From NCBI RefSeq assembly GCF_013426205.1, contig NC_089422.1, positions 7,715,001-7,779,000 of the forward strand: 64,000 nt of DNA, read 5' to 3'. A model generated the notes under the pieces. That model saw only the letters and a list, made by a program, of their open reading frames with translations. It had not been told where the DNA came from and did no database searches. The position numbers and the translations under genes are program-made. The number at the start of each line of letters is the position of its first letter. The stretch's first letter is position 1. The stretch comes from Metarhizium brunneum (lineage: Eukaryota > Ascomycota > Sordariomycetes > Hypocreales > Clavicipitaceae). Shown one piece after another: positions 34,278 through 43,744 of the stretch.

Positions 34278-35699
34278 CTACGCAAGACCAGTCATCTTTT
34301 CATTTACCTGTTCCTCATTGCTACTCTCTTCTTCAACCAATAACTCCCTCCCAACAGCTAGCACAGCCGGAACTGCCACTACCAAGCTGCCAATGCTCAA
34401 ACCCCAGTTCATTGCAAACTGCGTCATAGCAGAGTATCCCTCAGCATTTACCCTCCACGCCATTGAACCTCCAGCTGGTTTCAACGCCGAATAGGTGCCA
34501 ACAATAACCGCATTCACCACAGGGTTATGTGACTGCGCGCCAATGATCCAGTAGCAGTAAGACTGCCAGAAAGAATCGTACATGCCGTAAAAGAAGTACA
34601 AAAACATGGGTCCAAGGAACCTACTTCCATCCGTATAATCAATATCCTGCTTGTGCCCGTGACGTAACCGTTCATCGTTCCAGAGCTGGAATTTATACCC
34701 GCCACCCCAGATGGCCATACCGGTGGTGAAGAGGACGGCCCAGCCTGTAAGGGCGCTGGATTTGCGATTAAATCTGCGCATGTCGAGAATAAGGCCCATT
34801 AGAAGTCCGCCAAACATCTGGGCAATCCAGTAAAGAGCGCCATTGAGTGATCGGGTTCGCAGATTGAAGGTCTGTCCATTAACGTTATTCTGCTGGTACG
34901 AATAGAAAACATTCGCATTGAAGAACATGGGGTACAGGCACATGATTCTCCAGTTCAGCACGATTCTGGCGGTTTGGAGCATAGACTGCTTCAGGTTGGC
35001 CCAGGTGACGGCCTTGGATTCGCGGGCGATGCGAGTGCCGGCATACTTGGATGACAGTGCCTCGGTCGAGCAGACGAGTACAGAGAGCGACCACCCAAAG
35101 AGCATGACAACAATGTAGGCGACATACGTTGAGTCGGTGACGGTGCCGGACTTGGAGTGGAAGTTGAGCGCGAAACTGATGAGCGAGCCAATGGCGCCGC
35201 CGAGGTTGAATATGACCCAGAACACGCCAATCGCCCTCCCACGAGTCCCGTCATTGGCATAAGTCACCATGACGGTGCCTTGAGCGACCCAGAAGAATGC
35301 GGCTCCAAGACCAAGCAAAGCGCCTGCGGCAATGACAAAGGCTCCGTTCTGAGTTCGGTTGAAGTTGAGGAGCGAGCCGGCGTAGAGAGCATATGTCCAG
35401 CCTCCCAGGAGGAGCGAGGCCCGAGGCCCTAGATATTTGTAAAACGCACCAACTAAGAGTAAAGCAGCACCGGCGGTGGCAGCATGGGTAGCGACGTTGG
35501 AGTTGGCGGCGACGGTGCCGTCGACTTGGCCCGAACCACCCATGCCGGTGAGGGCATTATACATGCCTGGGTTGCAGAATGATATGATTGAGATCAAGAT
35601 GAGCTGAGCCCACGGCTCATGGAGAAGCCTTTGAACCCTCGACTGCTTTGGCACAGAGCCATGTTGAACATGTGCTTCATCCATTGCGGTTGGTGTCAT
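34278..35699 (-). CDS. UNC93-like MFS transporter
   Basis: 473-aa intronless membrane protein with roughly 11-12 hydrophobic segments, including AQLILISIISFCNPGMYNAL, GAALLLVGAFYKYLG and ALLGLGAAFFWVAQGTVMVTY. The helix-1 pattern CNPGMYNAL and the AAFFWVAQG...Y segment place it in the UNC-93/DUF895 branch of the major facilitator superfamily, common in fungi and with few known substrates. The C-terminus is acidic (EEESSNEEQ) and cytosolic. The start is the ATG giving MTPTAMDEAHV. It is divergent from the MurQ-kinase gene over 374 bp, the strongest contextual hint that it imports a sugar or sugar derivative used by that enzyme. The substrate itself is inference. Confidence 0.82.
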   Translation of the reverse strand: MTPTAMDEAHVQHGSVPKQSRVQRLLHEPWAQLILISIISFCNPGMYNALTGMGGSGQVDGTVAANSNVATHAATAGAALLLVGAFYKYLGPRASLLLGGWTYALYAGSLLNFNRTQNGAFVIAAGALLGLGAAFFWVAQGTVMVTYANDGTRGRAIGVFWVIFNLGGAIGSLISFALNFHSKSGTVTDSTYVAYIVVMLFGWSLSVLVCSTEALSSKYAGTRIARESKAVTWANLKQSMLQTARIVLNWRIMCLYPMFFNANVFYSYQQNNVNGQTFNLRTRSLNGALYWIAQMFGGLLMGLILDMRRFNRKSSALTGWAVLFTTGMAIWGGGYKFQLWNDERLRHGHKQDIDYTDGSRFLGPMFLYFFYGMYDSFWQSYCYWIIGAQSHNPVVNAVIVGTYSALKPAGGSMAWRVNAEGYSAMTQFAMNWGLSIGSLVVAVPAVLAVGRELLVEEESSNEEQVNEKMTGLA

Positions 35700-36073
35700 G
35701 AGCAAGGTCCAAGTCCAAATGATGATTCATAGAAGAGATGTCCAAGATTGAAAGGTAGCCAAGCATTCCTCACATTTTGCCTGGAACTTGCCGCATTTTT
35801 AAATGGTTGTAATGCATCATGCGTAGTTCAAAGATAAAGACGAGTTGCAGGGTCAAACCATGGTGGTGCGAAATATTGGCGGATCACGGTGCCGAGATCC
35901 GTTGACTCGAATGTAGACCGAAGCTCGGCACCAATATTTCGGGGGCGACTGGAAATTATACCATTCAATAAAAGGGAGCCAATCTGCATAGATTGAAATG
36001 ATGGCCAAACAAAGACTGCATCAACGCCACTTTTGGCCATCATCCCCCTGCACATTCGACAATACTGCTTGCC
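35700..36073. promoter_or_regulatory. Divergent promoter, MFS / MurQ-kinase, with nested inverted repeat
   Basis: Compact shared promoter. It contains CGAAATATTGG (35869-35879) facing CCAATATTTCG (35931-35941) and, nested, GGTGCCGAG (35888-35896) facing CTCGGCACC (35924-35932). A CGGATCACGG element (35880-35889) lies inside the left arm and resembles a spaced CGG pair used by Zn2Cys6 factors. Confidence 0.6.
35869..35941. repeat. Imperfect 73-bp inverted repeat
   Basis: Right arm CTCGGCACCAATATTTCG is contiguous. The left arm is its reverse complement interrupted by ten extra bases carrying CGGATCAC. This could be an operator or a hairpin. Confidence 0.7.
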
Positions 36074-38233
36074 ATGGCGCCATCGACGGACCCTCCTCAA
36101 CACGAGGCTCTTGGTGCCCTTCAGACGGAGGCAATCAGCCCTCTAGCTGGCACTATGGAGTCCTTGGACACATTTGAACTGTGTGTCGCGTTCAATCGAG
36201 AAGAGGCTCATGTGGCATCTTCAATAACATCCAGTCTACCAGCCATTGCTGCCCTGGTCGATGATCTCGTTCCACGCCTCCGCTCCGGCGGACGGCTTAT
36301 TTACATCGGTGCTGGCAACAGCGGAAGAGTTGCCTACATGGACTGCACAGAGCTCCCGGCGACATTTTCCGCAGACCCGGCGCAGTTCCTCGCCGTCGTT
36401 GCTGGCGGAAGCCGGGCCGTAGTGGAGGCGGTCGAAGGCGCGGAGGACTTGCACGACGATGGCGCGGACAAGATGCATGAATTGCAGTTGAGTCCACTAG
36501 ACACAGTCATTGGCATAGCAGCTTCTGGCAGGACACCGTTCGTCCTTGGAGCGCTCAAAATAGCTATGGAATGCAATGCCGTTACAGCGGCTATCACCAA
36601 TTGCCGGCCGTCTGCCATTGAGAAACTCGGTGTCACTCATCCCATCGCCGTCCTGGTCGGTCCCGAGTTTGTCACAGGGAGCACTCGGCTTAAGGCTGGT
36701 AGCTGCGCCAAGCAGATCCTCAACATGATTAGCACTTGTGCCATGATCAAGCTGGGTAAGACTTACCGTGGGCTCATGGTCGATGTGCGGGCTGTTAATG
36801 ACAAGCTCAAGGCGAGGGGAAGGCGAATCGTGAGCCAGGTGTGCGAAGGGCGACCATTGCTACAGAACATTAGGCCGCATGTTGCCGTGCAAGGCACCAC
36901 CGAGAACGACGGCATCGATGATCTTGACACGACCATTGATGCCCTCATTCAGAAGTGCCATGGCAGTATCAAGCTAGCCTGCGCAGTTGGGCTTTCCGGG
37001 TTAGAGCCAGATACAGCAAAGCAAATATTGACTACCGTCCAAGGAGACCTGCACGGCTTTATCTGTACCCTTGAAGCCCAAGCTCCAGTTGAGTCGGCTG
37101 ATGTCGGTCAACAAGAAGACTATTTTCTCTGTGTGGATGGCGGCGGGACAAAGTGTGCTGCTTCCATTGCCTCCCGCAGGGATGTTGTGGCTCAAGGTGT
37201 TGCTGGAGGTTGCAATTTGAACTCGGTGAGCCTGGAGGAAGCTGTCGATCAGATAAGGTCTGCGATTGGCAGAGCCGTAGGTTCCCTCAATGGTCACTCA
37301 CAAGGAACGTGGCCGAGATTTCAAAAGGCCTGGGTGGGAATCGCTGGTTTGCATCACAGCCGCCAAGCAAAAACCCTGACATGCCGCCTCGAACGCCTGC
37401 TAGGGGTCTCGCACCAGGATGGAAGTCTGTCTTTGACCTGTGACACTTCGCTTTTGTCGTCGTGTATGAGCACTGATCGCTCCATTAACGGCTGCGTTGC
37501 TCTTATTGCTGGCACGGGTGCTGTTGCTACAGCGTTCAGACGGGGACCTAATGATGCCATTTCCCAAGTCGGAAGAGCTGGTGGATGGGGTCATCTCTTT
37601 GGAGACGCCGGGAGTGCATTTTACATCGGCCGGCGAGCAATAAAAACTGTTCTAGCGAGCCTGGAGGAGAGCCAAGGTGAGCTCTCCTCTTCCCAGCCAC
37701 TCAGTCCCTTGCAGACCGCCGTCTTGCAACACCTGAACTGCGATGGAACAGATCTTCTTTCCACCATATTGTGCACCAACGCCGGCAAGCAGACATCAAG
37801 GCTACTAATCGGAAGCCTTGCTCGCGTGGTAACAGTGCTGGGTCTAAGGCCTGTTGATCCCGATCAAGATGCACTCAATATTCTTCAAGACGCTGTTGAA
37901 TGTCTAGTGGACTTGCTGAAACGACTGATCAAGGCTCGCGTTTCCGACCCAAGCAGAAGCATCCTTGCGCTATCCGGAGCGTTGATGAAGGTGGAGCCAT
38001 TCAAAGACTTGGTTCTCGACAAACTTAAATCTCAAGGAATCGCTTTCAATGCCACAGTGCTCGTTGAGGACCCTTCCAGATACGCCGTCGATTTTCTTGC
38101 AAGGTCAAGCCATATCAAGGAGTCTGTGAGGGACTGGGCTGTCGATTCAGAGGCTATTGATGTCACCAGTCAGCCGTTACTAAGTCCATGTGCACCGCTG
38201 GAACAAAGAACGGGGAGCACAATATCCGTCTAG
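36074..38233 (+). CDS. N-acetylmuramic acid 6-phosphate etherase fused to BadF/NAGK-type sugar kinase
   Basis: 719-aa single-exon fusion. Residues 1 to about 330 are a MurQ/SIS-domain etherase: GRLIYIGAGNSGRV, the catalytic-type glutamates E93 (in CTELPATF) and E124 (in EGAED) with the same 31-residue spacing as E. coli E83/E114, and GPEFVTGSTRLKAG plus GLMVDVRAVN. MurQ removes D-lactate from MurNAc-6-P to give GlcNAc-6-P. Residues 349-719 are a BadF/BadG-type ASKHA kinase: phosphate-1 loop DGGGTK (355-360), LIAGTGAVA and GGWGHLFGDAGS. Family relatives are N-acetylglucosamine kinase and clostridial MurK, which phosphorylates MurNAc and GlcNAc. Fusing the phosphorylating and etherase steps makes chemical sense. 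Fungal homologues tend to be annotated as glucokinase-regulator-like because GCKR shares the SIS fold; the retained glutamates argue for an active etherase here. Confidence 0.88.
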   Translation: MAPSTDPPQHEALGALQTEAISPLAGTMESLDTFELCVAFNREEAHVASSITSSLPAIAALVDDLVPRLRSGGRLIYIGAGNSGRVAYMDCTELPATFSADPAQFLAVVAGGSRAVVEAVEGAEDLHDDGADKMHELQLSPLDTVIGIAASGRTPFVLGALKIAMECNAVTAAITNCRPSAIEKLGVTHPIAVLVGPEFVTGSTRLKAGSCAKQILNMISTCAMIKLGKTYRGLMVDVRAVNDKLKARGRRIVSQVCEGRPLLQNIRPHVAVQGTTENDGIDDLDTTIDALIQKCHGSIKLACAVGLSGLEPDTAKQILTTVQGDLHGFICTLEAQAPVESADVGQQEDYFLCVDGGGTKCAASIASRRDVVAQGVAGGCNLNSVSLEEAVDQIRSAIGRAVGSLNGHSQGTWPRFQKAWVGIAGLHHSRQAKTLTCRLERLLGVSHQDGSLSLTCDTSLLSSCMSTDRSINGCVALIAGTGAVATAFRRGPNDAISQVGRAGGWGHLFGDAGSAFYIGRRAIKTVLASLEESQGELSSSQPLSPLQTAVLQHLNCDGTDLLSTILCTNAGKQTSRLLIGSLARVVTVLGLRPVDPDQDALNILQDAVECLVDLLKRLIKARVSDPSRSILALSGALMKVEPFKDLVLDKLKSQGIAFNATVLVEDPSRYAVDFLARSSHIKESVRDWAVDSEAIDVTSQPLLSPCAPLEQRTGSTISV

Positions 38234-38776
38234 CAAAGCAGATGCTCATCTCACTAGTTACCGGCCCGTTGGAAAGACGAGGTCGTGAATCCAAAGTGGA
38301 GCAAACGAGGGCGCAGAACAGAAGGGTCTTCGAAATAGCGATAGTGTAACAATAAAGGAAAAAGAAAGTCAGAATTACTTTCGAAAAAATGCCACATTCA
38401 GTTTTATTTATACTTGTTAGAGTACGCTCATCAGCAAACACATGTCTGATCCAGGCAAGGGTTTGTGATCGAAGTGGAAAATAACGCCAAGGGTTAGGGT
38501 TGCTTGAAACACCCAATAAATTGATTGCAGCTAGTCACATGATGTCGCGTCACTAGCCTGCGCGCTAAACACGTCAAAGACCACAGAATCACGTCGCAGA
38601 TCTATTATCTGTACATCAAAGGCAACAACGGCAATTACTAAACAAGCCGAGATAGAAATGCGGCTAGAGAAATGCCTTCCTAAATATCGGTTAATTTTTC
38701 ACTTTCGCATACCACTGGGACAGAGTCTCTCCAACATCCGTCCCCTGTGCAATCTTGTAGCAAGCAGATTGGTGCC
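38234..38776. other. Intergenic, upstream of AlkB-like gene
   Basis: Includes the 3' flank of the etherase-kinase gene. No gene or clear element was recognised. Confidence 0.55.
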
Positions 38777-40136
38777 ATGAAGTCATTTCTCACACGGCCG
38801 AAGCGAAAGCTAAGCCCAGAGCCGAAACCCGTCACAGATGACGATGAACCGACAGAGGTCAAGCTTGTCCTCCTCTCCTCCGTACATCCCGAGGTAGACC
38901 AAGAGACCTTGCTCGATCTTCTCCTCGCTCATGATGGTTCAGTCAGCCAAGCGTCTCAAGCTCTCAAATCCAACAAATACCAGCAAGGTGCTCGAAAGAG
39001 TGGCATAATAGGCCATCAACAATCATTGAGGCAATACACCATGGGGGATTCCACATCACCGACGAAGAAGAAGCCTAAATCGAAAAAGGGCAGCACGTTG
39101 CATTTATACGACCCTGAAGACGTCGCGGAGCATACGCCGTGCACCATAATCCACAACTTTCTGCCCCCCGAGGATGCGAATTCTCTCCTCAAAGAACTCT
39201 TGAAAGAAGCCGATTCTTTTGAGAAAATTACATTTAAATTATTCGATAATGTTGTCTCAAGTCCACATACGTCAGGTTTCTTCGTAGAGAGCTACGAAGA
39301 GATGATGGCGCAGAGGTCGGAGTATTACTACAATGGGTCCCAACTGACGGTAAGCGACAGGAAACAATATATGATAATACAAACAAACGAAACCATATGT
39401 AGCACCACTCTAACACGGTTTGCAGGACGTCCGCCGCATTACACCAGAGCTCACCAAAGTGAAACCCATCGTACAAGCCGCCGTGAATCAAGAAATCCAG
39501 CACCGGATCAAAACCCGGTATCCCGACGGCAAGAAACTCCAACACCAGTCTCCCAATCCATGGATCCCTAACTCTGCCTTTGTAAATTGCTACAACGGGG
39601 CACAACAAAGTGTCGGCTGGCACAGCGATCAGCTCACCTATCTTGGCCCACGGGCCGTCATTGGATCCATTTCGCTCGGGGTTGCACGCGAGTTTCGTGT
39701 TCGGAGAGTGCTGCCGAAGGACGGTGATACAAAATCAACTGACGAGTCTGACGCAGGGGGCCAGATATCCATACACCTTCCACATAACTCGCTTCTGGTG
39801 ATGCATGCCGAGATGCAAGAGGAGTGGAAACACTGTGTGACGCCGGCGCTATCTATCGACCCGCATCCGACTGCAGGGAATAAACGGATCAACATCACAT
39901 ATAGGGATTATCGACAGAGGATGCATCCCAAGTATACGCCGAGGTGTGTATGCAAGGTGCCCTGTGTGCTGAGGGTAGTGCAGAAGAAGAAGGAGAATTT
40001 TGGAAAATACTTTTGGATGTGTCATGCGGGAAATGTCCCTGGGAAAGAAGGATGTTCGTTTTTCCAGTGGGCGGAGTTTGATGATGATGGGAATCCGGTT
40101 GTAAGTGGGAATGCGGTGAAGTATTCTGAACGATAA
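38777..40136 (+). CDS. AlkB-like 2OG-Fe(II) dioxygenase with CUE-like and GRF zinc-finger domains
   Basis: 427-aa protein; exons 38777-39349 and 39426-40136. The N-terminus starts MKSFLTRPKRK, a possible PCNA-binding (PIP/APIM-like) or nuclear-localisation segment. Residues about 30-75 (VKLVLLSSVHPEVDQETLLDLLLAHDGSV) look like a CUE ubiquitin-binding helix bundle. The AlkB core carries H257-x-D259 and H327 as iron ligands and R345/R351 (RINITYR) for 2-oxoglutarate. A C-terminal GRF-type zinc finger (CVCKVPCV...CSFFQW) binds single-stranded nucleic acid in other repair proteins. The likely role is direct reversal of alkylated bases in DNA, as for ALKBH2/3. An in-frame ATG ten codons upstream (38747) is possible. 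Confidence 0.86.
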
Positions 40137-40645
40137 AGTGGTGGGTCACGTCGACTATACGAAGGACGTCTTTTTTTTCCTCCTGATGCATTATGAGAAT
40201 CTGGAATTAGCCAACTATGTATTTATGAACAATGATTATGTCCAATGATTATGTCAAATGCACTCTGCTTTGGTCTGTCTGTTTGTGCTTGCTAAAATAG
40301 GGAGAATGAGACAAGGATGATGATGATGCCTTCCCAAGTGAAAGTTTCAAGCCAAGGCGAGATCACTTACATCGCTACTTGTGGTATGTAGACGATACGA
40401 GCAACCTCTTCTTATTAGGCAGCCGAGCAAAAAAAATTATACGATTGATCCCAAACCATTGCCCGCTCGCAACAAAGATGAGTAAAGTGGGTCTCCCTTT
40501 GCACTTCACTCTCTCCTCAACCTTCGCTGTCTCATGACAATTTTAACAGTGTACTCTTGAACAATCTTCTTCCTCATCACTTTTCGCCGCCCGGTCCCCT
40601 TTCAGAAACTCGAGCCTTCCCATGGCCTAGGCCGGAATACTGGAG
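40137..40645. other. Intergenic AlkB-RIB7
   Basis: AlkB 3' UTR and RIB7 promoter. No further feature was recognised. Confidence 0.55.
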
Positions 40646-41461
40646 ATGCCAAGTACCGCCATGTCAGAAAAGCTGACCTTCCCCGCGCCCGCAGCGGCAG
40701 CCCTCGAGTGTCATCTCCCACGACCAGATACACAAACGTCCAACCGGCCCTTCGTAACGCTAACATTCGCAACGTCTCTCGATTCATCACTCTCTCTCGC
40801 GCCAGGCGTTCGCACACACCTCTCCGGGCCGGGTTCCAAGGCCATGACGCACTACCTCAGGTCCCGACACGCCGCCATCCTCGTCGGCGTCTCAACCGTG
40901 CTCGCCGACAATCCACGTCTAAGCTGCCGCATTGAAGGCTCGGCATCCCAGCCGCGCCCGATAATCATTGACCCCCATATGAGGTGGACACCGCGCTCAT
41001 CGGATCAAGTATTTCAGATCTGCCGTTCCGGCGCTGGCCTTGCACCATTCATTCTCACTGGGCTACTCGAGGCCCAGATACCAAGGGAGTCTGTCGAGCT
41101 CTTACAGCAGCACGGAGGGAAATACATTCGCATCGCACCAGCTACATCCAGCAAGGATAGAGTACGCTTTGAGTGGAACGACGTCTTCCAAACTCTCTTG
41201 TCTGAAGGTCTCACGAGCGTAATGGTCGAGGGCGGAGGGCAGATCATCAACTCGTTGCTGAGTCCAACAAATCACAATCTGATCGATTCGGTCATTGTGA
41301 CTATTGCGCCAACCTGGCTTGGAAAAGGAGGCGTCGTCGTCTCACCAGACAGAGTCTGCGATGCCGAGGGAACACCGCAAGCTGCGGCTAGACTGTCTAA
41401 CGTATCATGGCACCCGTTTGGAGAAGATGTAGTCCTTTGCGGGACACTAGCTCCTCAATGA
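40646..41461 (+). CDS. RIB7: Riboflavin biosynthesis reductase RIB7
   Basis: 271-aa intronless 2,5-diamino-6-ribosylamino-4(3H)-pyrimidinone 5'-phosphate reductase, the NADPH-dependent second step of fungal riboflavin synthesis. Family motifs are PFVTLTFATSLDSSL, the MTHYLRSRHAAILVGVSTVLADNPRLSCR block and VMVEGGGQIINSLL near the C-terminus. Length matches yeast Rib7 with a short N-terminal extension. A second ATG (MSEKL, 40661) is an alternative start. Confidence 0.93.
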   Translation: MPSTAMSEKLTFPAPAAAALECHLPRPDTQTSNRPFVTLTFATSLDSSLSLAPGVRTHLSGPGSKAMTHYLRSRHAAILVGVSTVLADNPRLSCRIEGSASQPRPIIIDPHMRWTPRSSDQVFQICRSGAGLAPFILTGLLEAQIPRESVELLQQHGGKYIRIAPATSSKDRVRFEWNDVFQTLLSEGLTSVMVEGGGQIINSLLSPTNHNLIDSVIVTIAPTWLGKGGVVVSPDRVCDAEGTPQAAARLSNVSWHPFGEDVVLCGTLAPQ

Positions 41462-42679
41462 TTGTCTGCGCCTAGCCATCTGATGGGGAAAGCCATTGAT
41501 CCCTAGATGGTCGTATCCGGTGACGACACGTCGAACAGTATACATCTAGCAGAAGGTCTTTGTAGATGGCCGTGTCGAACACAACAAAACTACGAAACTA
41601 CAAAACTACCAATCGCAACACCCGACATATTCCGCAGTAGTGAAACATCCCAATGTGTAGCGGTCGTCGGCGAGCGCCGCCTCGGGGAAGGCTTAGTTCC
41701 AACTTCCGTGTTGCTGGCACGGGGCGACAAGCGACCGCACACCAGGTGGCCGGGCTCGGAGTGAAAATGGGGTTTGAAAGGATGCAAGTAATGAATATGA
41801 ATGTTCACTCATGCATCAATTGTGAATATGCTGTGATTGAAGGTTTCGCGGGAAGCGGGGGCCAAACTACTTAAGTAGACGCGCGGAAGTGTTCCAGAAG
41901 GAAGCTAGCGAGATAGATGCTGGATGCACAACTTGCTTGAGTGGAGGCGCGGGCCGAGGTGGTTATCTAGAGGGCGAGCTCCAGTATCAACGGAACAGAC
42001 ATGCAGACTTGGGCCATTCGTCTTAATAAGCCATCTGCTGACTTGCAACACGATTTGATCTGAAGCGTTGTATGGTGAATTCGGTTGGGTCATGCCATTC
42101 GCCAAATTGGGTAGGGCTGGGTTGGCTCTCCACGAAACCAAAAAGACGCAAGACGCAAGACGCAAGAGCCTTGAACATATCCGATGAGACAGTGTGAGTT
42201 TGCAGCGCACCATGCCTCACAATCGCGAAGAACCTGGATATAGTCGTACAAAAACAAGAAAAGAGGGAGAAAGCACCGAAGAAGAAAAACATGTAGGCAC
42301 AGACAAAGGTTCCTATAGCTGCTACTACATAGGTCGAGGTACCCAGGTACTCTACCGACCCAACAGGCAAGCCAACCGCCGCTGCCCCACCGTGGCGGCT
42401 CCAACCGACCCATGGCCAGCAAGCGATGCTGGAAAACCTACTTAATCAGGCTACTTAACCGCCGACATCTGAACCCGAACCCACCAGACCAGTTTCCGCA
42501 GAAGCAACGACGACGTCAATCGCAAACCGTAGAAAACTCACCAGTGTTCCCACGTCGGACGGGGGTTCACCAGCCCCTTCTAAAGCCATCCATCACCCCT
42601 TTCAATAGTCCTCACCCTCCCTCCCTCTTCGCATGTAAATCTCAACAAGCACGAAAGAGCAGCACCGCCCTCGCCCGCC
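41462..42679. other. Intergenic RIB7-RBK1
   Basis: 1.2 kb with no supported gene. It contains three tandem copies of AGACGCA (around 42144-42164) and a GGTACCCAGGTAC element near 42339-42351, and it is CT-rich close to the ribokinase start. Confidence 0.5.
42144..42164 (+). repeat. Three tandem 7-bp units (AGACGCA)
   Basis: Short direct repeat in the RIB7-RBK1 intergenic region. Confidence 0.65.
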
Positions 42680-43642
42680 ATGGCACCCCCCCACCGGCCG
42701 CGCATCACCATCCTAGGCTCCCTCAACATCGACCTCGTCAGCTACGTGCCCCATCACCCTCTGCCAGGCGAGACCCTGACGTCGACGCACTTCGACACCT
42801 CGCCCGGCGGCAAGGGCGCCAACCAAGCCGTGGCGTGCGCCAAGCTCTCCCGCGCGAGCGACCTGTCCTCGCCGTCGGCGGACGTGGCCATGCTGGGCGC
42901 CGTCGGCGCCGACCAGTACGGCACCACGCTGCTCGACAGCCTCGCCGAGTACGGCGTCGACACGTCGGGCGTCGCGGTCCGCAAGGCCGCCAAGACGGGC
43001 ATCGCCATCATCGTCGTCGACGAGCCCTCGGGCCAGAACCGCATCATCCTGTCGCCCGAGTCGAACCACACCCTCCTGCCGCGCCATTTCGAGGAGCTGC
43101 CCGCCCCGAAGCCAGACCTGCTCATCATGCAGCTCGAGGTGCCCTTCGATACCGTCATGCAGGCTTTGAGGGCCGCCAAGGCCGAGGGGATCCCCGTCTT
43201 GTTGAACCCTGCCCCGGCCCAAACTCTCCCCGCCAGTGCCTACGACGGGTTGGCGCACTTGATTGTGAACGAGACCGAGGCTTCTATTCTCTCCGGACGG
43301 CCCGAGTCGGAGCTGGAGGACGAGGCTGGGCTTGACGGCGTTGCCAACATTTTCCTCGAGCGTAGGGTAAGTAATGTGGTGATTACACTGGGCGGACGCG
43401 GTGTGTACTATGCCACTCAGAGTGGCAACAAGGGGCTGGTGCCTGCGCTCAAGGCGAATGTCGTCGATACCACAGCTGCTGGCGATACATTCGTTGGGTC
43501 GTATGCGCTATCTATAGTAAATGCTGGTGAGGGCGAGCTCGACATCGACGCTGCTGTCAAGGCGGCGAACAGAGCATCAGCCATTACAGTATCAAGAAAA
43601 GGTGCTCAAATATCTATTCCCTGGAAAGACGAGCTGCAATAG
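42680..43642 (+). CDS. RBK1: Ribokinase
   Basis: 320-aa PfkB-family kinase that converts D-ribose and ATP to ribose-5-phosphate. Visible motifs are ITILGSLNIDLV at the N-terminus, the sugar-binding GGKGANQAV (PfkB signature 1) and TTAAGDTFVGSYA with the catalytic Asp (signature 2). It is intronless with strongly GC-rich third positions in its first half, which creates a long meaningless ORF in another frame. Length is typical of ribokinases. Confidence 0.94.
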   Translation: MAPPHRPRITILGSLNIDLVSYVPHHPLPGETLTSTHFDTSPGGKGANQAVACAKLSRASDLSSPSADVAMLGAVGADQYGTTLLDSLAEYGVDTSGVAVRKAAKTGIAIIVVDEPSGQNRIILSPESNHTLLPRHFEELPAPKPDLLIMQLEVPFDTVMQALRAAKAEGIPVLLNPAPAQTLPASAYDGLAHLIVNETEASILSGRPESELEDEAGLDGVANIFLERRVSNVVITLGGRGVYYATQSGNKGLVPALKANVVDTTAAGDTFVGSYALSIVNAGEGELDIDAAVKAANRASAITVSRKGAQISIPWKDELQ

Positions 43643-43744
43643 ACCCGTTTCCTGGGGAGGGGATGAATTGAAAAAAAAAAGCGGTCCAAATGTCTCAGTC
43701 TTGACTTCTAGGCTTGCCTCTAAATCTACTGGTGCAAATGATGT

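Noticed and set aside
36074..37100. Calling the SIS half a glucokinase regulatory protein
   Set aside because: Both MurQ catalytic-type glutamates and the GSTRLKAG block are present, and a kinase is fused in the same chain.
42412..43335. 307-codon open frame overlapping the ribokinase
   Set aside because: Arg/His/Pro-rich shadow frame caused by GC-rich third positions of RBK1, with no domain. Kept only as a possible upstream ORF.
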